Below, piece by piece: positions 7,941 through 11,746 of a DNA stretch of 11,746 nucleotides (position 1 is the first letter of the stretch; each line of letters begins with the position of its first letter). Source of the DNA: Spirochaetia bacterium (GTDB lineage: Bacteria > Spirochaetota > Spirochaetia > Treponematales > Breznakiellaceae); assembly GCA_026002045.1 (NCBI GenBank), contig BOAV01000077.1:1-11746 (forward strand), in the 5' to 3' direction. The position numbers and the translations under genes were made by a program. The notes below the pieces were generated by a model. That model was not told the origin of the DNA and made no database searches. It saw nothing but the letters and a program-made list of their open reading frames with translations.

Positions 7941-7949
7941 TTATCCACA
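7941..7949 (+). promoter_or_regulatory. Perfect consensus DnaA box TTATCCACA
   Basis: Identical to the high-affinity E. coli R1-type DnaA box. It sits 5 bp beyond the pspA-like stop codon and next to the 12-bp inverted repeat. No dnaA or dnaN gene is in the window. Confidence 0.45.
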
Positions 7950-7954
7950 AGCTG

Positions 7955-8653
7955 TTATTCGGTGGGCTTTTCGGGTAATGCCTTCATCTTTTCTTTCAGA
8001 TCCGCCAGCAGCAGATCCGCGGAGCTATCGGACTTTTCCAGCTCCGCAAAGCGTTTTTCCAGGCTATTGTTGGAAGAAAGGTCCTCCAACTCAACGGAGG
8101 CGTCAGCCTGGGCCTCCATCTGATCGACTTTTTGGGACATTCGATCAAAGGCGTCAAAGGCATTGCGGTTTCCCGACATGGAGGACATGGTATCCTGGAT
8201 TTTCTGCTGGGCTTCGGCCCGTTTGGCGCGGGCCACCAGCAGATTCTTGTCCCGCTGGGCCTTTTCAAACTTGTTTTGCAGCTCCATAAGGGATTTTTTC
8301 AGCTTTTCCACCGAATTTTTCTGGGCTTCCCACTGTTTTTGGTATTCCAGAGCATCATTATCGGTTTCCTGTTTGCGGAGCAGCGCTTCCTTGGCAAGGT
8401 CGTCCTTCCCCGCCTGGACCGCCAGCATGGCCTTTCGTTCCCACTCCCTGGCCAGATCGGTCTGCTTCGCCACTTCCCGTGCAAGCCGTTTCTCATCCGC
8501 AATAGCCATGGCCACCGCTTTTTTGGATTCGATAAGCTGTTCGCTCATATCAATGATGGCTTGATTAAGAATCTTCTCAGGCTTTTCGGCCTTACTGATA
8601 AGATGATTCACATTGGAAGAAATAAGTGATTTAAGTCTTGAAAAAATACCCAT
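7955..8653 (-). CDS. PspA/IM30 (Vipp1) family envelope-stress protein
   Basis: Peripheral membrane protein of the phage-shock/ESCRT-III-like family, which binds stressed inner membrane and oligomerises. The 232 residues start with the typical amphipathic helix MGIFSRLKSLISSNVNHLIS, then run as almost continuous charged coiled coil from about 25 to 185 (for example EKILNQAIIDM, then EQLIESKKAVAMAIADEKRL). The C-terminal part (186-232) is acidic and Ser-rich, matching the variable tail of the family. A GGGGAG lies 10 nt before the ATG at 8653. It follows the STAS-domain gene by 30 bp on the same strand, so the two are probably cotranscribed. No pspF, pspB or pspC neighbour is seen, so control by sigma-54/PspF is not supported; the STAS neighbour hints at partner-switching control instead. 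Confidence 0.92.
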   Translation of the reverse strand: MGIFSRLKSLISSNVNHLISKAEKPEKILNQAIIDMSEQLIESKKAVAMAIADEKRLAREVAKQTDLAREWERKAMLAVQAGKDDLAKEALLRKQETDNDALEYQKQWEAQKNSVEKLKKSLMELQNKFEKAQRDKNLLVARAKRAEAQQKIQDTMSSMSGNRNAFDAFDRMSQKVDQMEAQADASVELEDLSSNNSLEKRFAELEKSDSSADLLLADLKEKMKALPEKPTE

Positions 8654-8683
8654 ATTATTTAAACTCCCCGTTTATCAGCAAGC

Positions 8684-9235
8684 CTAGCCCAGGAAAACCT
8701 GTCCGGCATTATCAATGGCAAGAATGGTCTTACATTCAGAACAACGGAAACGCCCCTGTTTTAGCGCCCTTAGCTTTTTGGAACAGAGGGGGCAGGTAAA
8801 AACCTTGGGGAACAGGGACGTCGATTCCCCGGCAGAACCGCTGCGGAAAAAATTAAGGGAATCTTCCAGATTATCTTTGATATTAAAGAACCGGGAAAGC
8901 CCCAGGAGCTGGAAGACCTCATAGACCCTGGACTGTATTTCCAGGAGCACCACGTCTCCGCCCCGGGGTTTTACCGCTTTAAGGAAGGTGGTAAAGGACC
9001 CAATACCGGTAGAAGAAACATAGTTAAGCCCGCCGCAATGAAACACAAGCCTGATGAAACCGTTATCTATAGCTTTTTGAACCCGTTTTTGAAAATAGTT
9101 GGAATTGTAGGTATCAATATAACCAATAAGGCAGAGGACAAGGCATCCCTCCGTGTCATCTACATTCTGGAGTTTTATTTTGAGATTGTCATCTTTTTCG
9201 TCGTCAAACCCGGAAATTATCTCGTTGTTTGTCAC
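8684..9235 (-). CDS. STAS-domain protein (anti-sigma-factor antagonist-like) with C-terminal zinc ribbon
   Basis: The 183 residues have a short acidic N-terminal tail, a STAS domain at about 18-128 and a four-Cys zinc ribbon at 148-168. The STAS signature is NYVSSTGIGSF (71-81). Thr76 aligns with the phosphorylated Ser58 of SpoIIAA, and Gly77-Gly79 with the following conserved loop. Cys148/151 and Cys165/168 form CPLC and CSEC knuckles. Antagonists of this type are controlled by a serine kinase and release a sigma factor or other partner; the zinc ribbon would add a docking surface. No kinase gene is in the window. The start is GTG (9233-9235), chosen because AAGGA lies 5 nt upstream. It is the first gene of a probable two-gene unit with the PspA-like protein. 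Confidence 0.88.
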   Translation of the reverse strand: MTNNEIISGFDDEKDDNLKIKLQNVDDTEGCLVLCLIGYIDTYNSNYFQKRVQKAIDNGFIRLVFHCGGLNYVSSTGIGSFTTFLKAVKPRGGDVVLLEIQSRVYEVFQLLGLSRFFNIKDNLEDSLNFFRSGSAGESTSLFPKVFTCPLCSKKLRALKQGRFRCSECKTILAIDNAGQVFLG

Positions 9236-9305
9236 GACATTCCTTCGTTCATAAGATGGATTATAAACGAATTTGCCATGCCGTGTAAACCAGTCCCCCG
9301 GTAAC

Positions 9306-9336
9306 CGTGCCCGTTACAAACTCCGGTTGTAGGGGG
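9306..9336 (+). repeat. Degenerate end fragment of the foldback repeat family (third copy)
   Basis: These 31 bases match the right-hand end of the full element at 10159-10189 in 29 positions; both differences are C to T. Only the right terminal repeat and its neighbouring GTGCCCGT..CACAAACTCC segment remain. It lies between the divergent STAS and brnT-like genes, so the brnT/brnA pair is bracketed by this fragment and the full copy A. Confidence 0.75.
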
Positions 9337-9398
9337 TGGAGTTTTTATTGAGTTCTTGAAAATAAGTTGTTTCTATGACATATTGATAGTGAGAGAAT

Positions 9399-9743
9399 AT
9401 GATAGGACCTGATGATGTTATCTACAAAAACCGGTATGTCTGGAACCGGTATAAAAACGAACTCAACAAGCAAAAACATCACATCAGTTTTGAGACCGCT
9501 TCTTATGTCTTTGATGATCCTTTCTACACCGAGGAATTTGACGAAAACAATTCAATTTCCGAAGAAAGGTTCAATGTTACGGGTTCTGTAACCGGTTTAA
9601 TTAACAATACACTGGTAACCGTTTCAGTTGTATACCGGGGTGATTTAATACGGGTGTTTTCGGCGCGGGAAGCTGACCCCTCGGAGGTAAAAGATTACTA
9701 TGAACAATTCGAAGAATACCTTGGAAGCCAAGATGAAAATTGA
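9399..9743 (+). CDS. brnT: BrnT-family (DUF497) ribonuclease toxin
   Basis: Type II toxin of the BrnT family, a small RelE-like ribonuclease that halts translation when free of its antitoxin. The 114 residues carry the family landmarks in order: YVWNRYKNELNKQKHHISFETA (13-34, the 'W-x2-x-KN-x2-N-x2-KH-x-ISFE-A' start), VFDDP (37-41), EERF (55-58), VVYRGDLIRVFSARE (77-91). The last of these holds the basic residues expected at the RNA-cleaving face. About a dozen extra residues precede the usual first strand. The ATG at 9399 is preceded by GTGAGAG. The stop overlaps the start of the next gene by 11 bp, as expected for a toxin-antitoxin pair with the toxin first. The gene is divergent from the STAS gene and sits at the edge of the repeat-rich island. 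Confidence 0.88.
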   Translation: MIGPDDVIYKNRYVWNRYKNELNKQKHHISFETASYVFDDPFYTEEFDENNSISEERFNVTGSVTGLINNTLVTVSVVYRGDLIRVFSAREADPSEVKDYYEQFEEYLGSQDEN

Positions 9744-9957
9744 CGAAGAAATAGCGGAAATGAAAAATCATCCCATAGATTATTCAGATATACCGCAGCG
9801 GAAATCCGGCAGTCCGGTTCGGCTTGCTCATAAGGAATTTCTTGATAACTTGCCGCCCGACCTTGTTCAAGAGATGGCGCACCGCAGGCTTAAAGAATTA
9901 AAAGCCGCCGGATATGAAATACCGGGGAGCGCAAAGGCGCCTGTCACCACCGAATGA
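9733..9957 (+). CDS. brnA: BrnA-like antitoxin with an unusual C-terminus
   Basis: Partner of the BrnT-like toxin. From ATG 9733 it encodes 74 residues starting MKIDEEIAEMKNHPIDYSDIP, the typical BrnA opening with the conserved ID-x-SDIP motif at 15-21. I chose 9733 because GGAAG lies 5 nt upstream and the distance to the SDIP motif is then normal. An in-frame ATG at 9700 exists but has GGAGG 12 nt away. The usual BrnA ribbon-helix-helix tail (RVTLRLDxDVxxWF...YQTRIN) is not recognisable. Instead the tail is LAHKEFLDNLPPDLVQEMAH..LKELKAAGYEIPGSAKAPVTTE. The stop is only 16 bp before the foldback element A. DNA binding and autoregulation are therefore uncertain. Confidence 0.75.
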   Translation: MKIDEEIAEMKNHPIDYSDIPQRKSGSPVRLAHKEFLDNLPPDLVQEMAHRRLKELKAAGYEIPGSAKAPVTTE

Positions 9958-9973
9958 CTCCCCGCTACGGCTT

Positions 9974-10193
9974 CAGCCCCCCTGCAACCGTGCCTTCCCA
10001 CGGGCACAGACACGGCGGCGGGAGGGCGGCGCATTGCCGCTTCCATCGCCCGTCCTCGAAACTGCGAACCTGCGGTTCTCAGTTTCTGCGGGTTCGCGAT
10101 GTTCAGCGGCAACGCACCGCCCTCCCGCCGACTGCCCGTGATCGTTTTGCCATAGATGCGTGCCCGTCACAAACTCCGGTTGCAGGGGGGCTG
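9974..10193. repeat. Foldback element copy A: 220 bp with 17-bp perfect terminal inverted repeats
   Basis: The ends are CAGCCCCCCTGCAACCG (9974-9990) and its exact reverse complement at 10177-10193. Inside are further nested arms: 25-nt arms at 10016-10040 and 10106-10130 that pair with two mismatches, CATCG (10044-10048) with CGATG (10097-10101), and a central 13-bp hairpin 10058-10070 / 10074-10086 with a 3-nt loop and one mismatch. The whole unit can fold into one long branched hairpin. It is GC-rich compared with the genes on either side and has no credible coding frame. It could be a MITE-like non-autonomous element, a structured RNA or a recombination site. No target-site duplication is visible. 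Confidence 0.85.
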
Positions 10194-10234
10194 CGCTGGT
10201 TATAGGGAAACGCTTTGTCGGTCCCTTTTGGGGC

Positions 10235-10269
10235 AAAAAAAGGTCGTCTCCCCGCAGGGGGAAACGGCC
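10235..10269 (-). terminator. Intrinsic terminator after the hicBA remnant
   Basis: On the - strand the stem is formed by 10269-10257 and 10253-10242 (12 paired positions with one internal mismatch and one G-T) with a 3-4-nt loop, followed directly by seven T (10241-10235). It ends transcripts coming from hicB and the hicA remnant. Confidence 0.8.
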
Positions 10270-10319
10270 CTGTCTGCGCCAAACACTCTCGTCCGGCGGT
10301 GTCTGGTCGGCTTCGCTTA
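10235..10319 (-). repeat. 3'-end/terminator module, copy A
   Basis: About 85 bp running on the - strand from the hicA stop codon into a terminator. It contains CCAGACAC..GTGTTTGG (one mismatch) and then the GC-rich terminator hairpin. It is about 83% identical to 11079-11162, with most differences being transitions or lying in the loop. Confidence 0.75.
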
Positions 10320-10484
10320 GTCTTTATCATCAGGAATTTCTTGTAAGATTTTTTGAGCGGTAATATTTTTAATTTCTGTATGCCGGGGAATAGGTATCTT
10401 CTTTTATATATCATGGTTTGCCCCGTTACGGTAAAAAATTACATTCCTTTCCTTGAGTATTTTTATAAAGTCGTTGCGTTTTAT
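10317..10484 (-). pseudogene. hicA: Broken hicA (HicA mRNA interferase toxin) with lost start and internal stop
   Basis: Read on the - strand in one frame, 10484-10317 gives I-KRNDFIKILKERNVIF, then YRNGANHDI, stop, KKIPIPRHTEIKNI and KILQEIPDDKD, stop. This is a HicA double-stranded-RNA-binding-like fold with the catalytic His in GANHDI and the IPRH-x-EI motif. Two lesions are visible. The expected ATG is ATA (10484-10482), and a TAA (10406-10404) stands where HDIY normally has Tyr. A small deletion near the TAA is also possible, because a few residues usual before IPRH are absent. The gene directly follows hicB; a single G-to-A change in an ancestral ATATGAAA overlap would turn the hicB stop from TGA to TAA and destroy the hicA start. 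The out-of-frame ORF starting at 10414 hides this gene. Confidence 0.8.
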
Positions 10485-10672
10485 ATAGCAACCTGTAAAA
10501 CACCTTTATACTCTTTAACTTCTAAAGTCCCATCCTGTATCCAGCCAAAGATTTCCAGCAATGATTTTTCAAAGTCCTCTTTGTTTTCGCCCTGTGTGGT
10601 GTATTCCGGATAATCGTCAAGATGTCCAACGTAAAAACCATCTTCCATGACATAGCTATATCTTAGTTCCAT
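10481..10672 (-). CDS. hicB: HicB-like antitoxin
   Basis: Small antitoxin of the HicB family, about 63 residues: ELRYSYVMEDGFYVGHLDDY, then PEYTTQGENKEDFEKSLLEI, then FGWIQDG. The opening beta strands and the 'G-x-(T)-x(n)-L-x-EI' helix are the partial RNase-H fold that caps HicA. No separate DNA-binding domain is present, which fits the short HicB class. Two adjacent ATGs exist (10675 and 10672); I chose the second because GGGGG ends 5 nt before it and only 2 nt before the first. Gene order is hicB then hicA. The partner toxin is broken, so this is probably an orphan antitoxin. The pair is clearly AT-richer than the flanking elements, which suggests separate acquisition. Confidence 0.8.
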   Translation of the reverse strand: MELRYSYVMEDGFYVGHLDDYPEYTTQGENKEDFEKSLLEIFGWIQDGTLEVKEYKGVLQVAI

Positions 10673-10744
10673 CATTGCCCCCTAATGCTTTAACCATGAC
10701 TTAAACATAGTATGAAAAAGGGTTTTTTACTAGCGGAAAACACC

Positions 10745-10965
10745 CAGCCCCCTGCAACCGTGGCTCCCCACGGGCACAGACACAGTGGCGGGAGGGCGGC
10801 GCATTGCCGCTTCCATCGCCCGTCCTCGAAACTGCGAACCTCCGGTTCTCAGTTTCTGCGGGTTCGCGATGTTCAGCGGCAACGCACCGCCCTCCCGCCG
10901 ACTGCCCGTGATCGTTTTGCCATAGGGAAGCGTGCCCGTCACAAACTCCGGTTGCAGGGGGGCTG
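10745..10965. repeat. Foldback element copy B, about 97% identical to copy A
   Basis: Left end 10745-10760 and right end 10949-10965 are inverted repeats that differ by one C/G in the run (five C against six G). Over about 170 bp of the core I count five substitutions from copy A, plus a small change where CATAGATGCG becomes CATAGGGAAGCG. The inner arms and the central hairpin are kept. Similarity to copy A stops sharply at the left terminal repeat, but on the right continues for a few bases (CGCTGG), so the true right border may be slightly outside the terminal repeat. Confidence 0.85.
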
Positions 10966-11010
10966 CGCTGGAATGGGGAAGCGCAAATTGGGAGCCAAGC
11001 GCCTTCTCTT

Positions 11011-11058
11011 CCCTCTGTGTCCTCTGTGTAAATTCTCTGTGCTCTCTGTGGTTAAATT
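11011..11058. repeat. Degenerate CTCTGTG tandem motif
   Basis: Four imperfect CTCTGTG units (CCTCTGTGT, CCTCTGTGT, TCTCTGTGC, TCTCTGTGG) run into GTTAAATTC. On the other strand it reads in frames such as NHREHRE and TTESTEN. From memory, similar short repeats occur between genes in many unrelated bacteria. It is present only in the linker beside copy B and is absent beside copy A, so it was inserted or lost separately. Confidence 0.6.
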
Positions 11059-11078
11059 CTTCTTCCCTGTTGGGCCAT

Positions 11079-11113
11079 AAAAAAAGGCCGTCTCCCCGCA
11101 AAGGGAAACGGCC
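11079..11113 (-). terminator. Intrinsic terminator of the lipoprotein gene
   Basis: On the - strand GGCCGTTTCCC (11113-11103) pairs with GGGAGACGGCC (11096-11086), one mismatch, loop of six, followed by seven T (11085-11079). It ends about 50 nt after the stop codon of the gene at 11163-11588. Confidence 0.88.
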
Positions 11114-11162
11114 CTGTCTAAGCCAAACACAACATCCAGAGGTGTCTGGTTAGCTTTGCTTA
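11079..11162 (-). repeat. 3'-end/terminator module, copy B
   Basis: Second copy of the module at 10235-10319. On the - strand it starts with TAAGC directly after the TAG of the lipoprotein gene, then ACCAGACACC, a variable loop, GTGTTTGG, and the terminator hairpin. Confidence 0.75.
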
Positions 11163-11588
11163 CTACAGCCCAAGTTCAGTGCGTTCTAGGTCGGACAAGT
11201 CAGAGGAGAAATACAACTCAATCAAAGCCCCATCTGCTTCAATTGTCTTTTTCTTCAAGCCGGCACCAACACTGATGGTAGTACCATCAAAAAGATACGA
11301 ACCGGAAAAATAATAAAAGGCATGATCCTTCGTTTCTGCGGTGAAGTCAATGTACTGTATGCCAAGGATAGATTTAACCTCATATGTACCTGTAGTTTTA
11401 TACGTTGTGCCACTCCAGGTTTCTTCCGCAGTGTATTTACTACCCGGTTCCAAGGTTACCTTATAGTGACCTGAACCTCCTGAGGAATCACCTTCATACA
11501 CACCATCATAACACGCAGCCAACCCAATGCCGACAGCGAGAACCACGAACAGGCCGATAAGGGCCTTAGAAACTGAAAGCTTTTTCAT
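11163..11588 (-). CDS. Small secreted lipoprotein of unknown function
   Basis: No family recognised. The ATG at 11588 is chosen over the in-frame ATG at 11621 because AAGGAGG lies 6 nt upstream and the signal peptide then starts correctly. The 141 residues begin MKKLSVSKALIGLFVVLAVG with a lipobox LAAC at 23-26, so it should be lipidated at Cys26 and anchored in the envelope. The mature part is a Gly/Ser linker (YEGDSSGGSGH) followed by alternating short strands (YKVTLEPGSKYTAEETW; TTGTYEVKS; FYYFSGSYLFDGTTISV), which suggests a small lipocalin-like beta barrel that reports or binds a ligand. The 'T-Y-K-T-T-G-T-Y-E' pattern is common in such proteins. It is followed by a strong terminator and preceded by a structured leader. 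Confidence 0.85.
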   Translation of the reverse strand: MKKLSVSKALIGLFVVLAVGIGLAACYDGVYEGDSSGGSGHYKVTLEPGSKYTAEETWSGTTYKTTGTYEVKSILGIQYIDFTAETKDHAFYYFSGSYLFDGTTISVGAGLKKKTIEADGALIELYFSSDLSDLERTELGL

Positions 11589-11593
11589 GAAAA

Positions 11594-11653
11594 GCCTCCT
11601 TGCCTTTATTAACCTTCCCACAAGGGAGGCCTCTTTTAAGCCGTTTATACGGC
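11594..11653 (-). promoter_or_regulatory. Structured leader that may hide the lipoprotein ribosome-binding site
   Basis: In the - strand leader, GCCTCC (11630-11625) can pair with GGAGGC (11599-11594), which includes the Shine-Dalgarno site. The same upstream bases can instead pair with the nearby GGGAAGG (11619-11613). The two pairings exclude each other. A small GCCGT/ACGGC hairpin (11640-11653) lies just upstream. Regulation through this switch is inference. Confidence 0.35.
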
Positions 11654-11671
11654 GTAAAATACAGGGGATAT

Positions 11672-11716
11672 AAAAAAGCCGCCCTTAGGCGTCCCATCAC
11701 GGACGGCAAAGGCGGC
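11672..11716 (-). terminator. Intrinsic terminator upstream of the lipoprotein gene
   Basis: On the - strand GCCGCC (11716-11711) pairs with GGCGGC (11683-11678), with further pairs inside (GTCC/GGAC at 11691-11694 and 11701-11704), and six T follow at once (11677-11672). It probably ends a gene lying beyond the window edge, or works as an attenuator if the lipoprotein promoter is further upstream. Confidence 0.7.
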
Positions 11717-11746
11717 GTTCTTTCGGAAAAAATGTGAATAAATATG

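Larger units (their letters stand above)
7649..7954. other. 306-bp AT-rich intergenic region with DnaA-box-like sites and inverted repeats
   Basis: No gene is visible. The region lies downstream of the pspA-like gene and upstream of the 306-residue membrane protein, both on the - strand, so it must hold the promoter of the membrane-protein pair and perhaps the end of the pspA transcript. It contains TTTTCCACA (7719-7727), TTATCCACA (7941-7949), a nested inverted repeat at 7822-7852 and a perfect 12-bp inverted repeat at 7890-7928. I could not fix a single convincing promoter. Confidence 0.6.

Noticed and set aside
7649..7954. A full chromosomal origin of replication
   Set aside because: Only two DnaA-like boxes, no dnaA, dnaN or other origin-linked gene, and skew cannot be judged from one window.
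9341..9398. Promoter of brnT with TTGAAA at 9356-9361
   Set aside because: No acceptable -10 hexamer at 16-18 bp spacing; nearby AT-rich hexamers are at the wrong distance.
9974..10193. Insertion sequence with target-site duplication
   Set aside because: No transposase frame and no direct repeat visible at either border of copy A or B.
10103..10414. 103-residue open frame on the - strand starting MIYKRRYLFPG
   Set aside because: It reads the hicA remnant in the wrong frame and then runs through the terminator and into element A.
9974..10965. Integron attC sites as the identity of the 220-bp elements
   Set aside because: The ends do contain AAC and GTT at symmetric places, but the RYYYAAC/GTTRRRY core does not match, the length exceeds usual attC sites, and no integrase is present.
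9974..11060. CRISPR array
   Set aside because: The repeats are long, only two full copies exist, they are ~550 bp apart and there are no regular spacers.
9954..11101. Several 75-123-residue open frames inside the GC-rich repeats (for example reading ANPQKLRT, GRAMEAAMRRPPA)
   Set aside because: All frames on both strands are open because of GC-rich palindromes; no start signal, and the differences between copies do not favour any codon position.

Overview
The window looks like a stretch of a spirochaete chromosome, most likely a Treponema of the termite-gut type. The evidence is indirect: a solute-binding protein with the treponemal-looking 'AGGTKE' processing region, a MurA with Asp in place of the catalytic Cys, a STAS protein next to a PspA protein, and moderate GC with very GC-rich intergenic repeats. 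No rRNA, tRNA, transposase, integrase or CRISPR array was seen. The genus is an inference.

Region 1 (1-3587, + strand) is a sugar or oligosaccharide ABC importer of the LplA-LplB-YtcP type: a secreted binding protein followed by two six-helix permeases. A terminator-like hairpin sits between the binding protein and the first permease. No ATPase gene is present, so the importer probably borrows a shared ATPase from elsewhere. Region 2 (3686-4960, +) is murA, the first committed enzyme of peptidoglycan synthesis. It has its own promoter, placed so that the transcript would start at or next to the ATG.

Region 3 (4963-9235, - strand) meets murA tail to tail with a 2-bp gap. In transcription order it holds a STAS/zinc-ribbon protein, a PspA/IM30 protein, a 306-bp AT-rich intergenic region with two DnaA-box-like sites and two perfect inverted repeats, and an overlapping pair of membrane proteins. 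Both membrane proteins have three helices, a soluble domain and three helices, the layout of LptF/LptG permeases.

Region 4 (about 9300-11746) is an accessory island. It holds a BrnT/BrnA-like toxin-antitoxin pair (+), an AT-rich hicB with a broken hicA (-), and a small lipoprotein gene (-). Between them lie two ~97% identical ~220-bp foldback elements with 16-17-bp terminal inverted repeats, a third 31-bp fragment of the same family at 9306-9336, and two copies of an ~85-bp 3'-end/terminator module. That module begins at the stop codons of hicA and the lipoprotein gene, which are unrelated.

The main discoveries are the foldback-element plus terminator-module family around toxin-antitoxin genes, the decayed hicA hidden in an out-of-frame ORF, the probable leaderless murA with an active-site Asp, and the LptF/G-like pair. 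All functional calls are from sequence reading alone; no database search was run.
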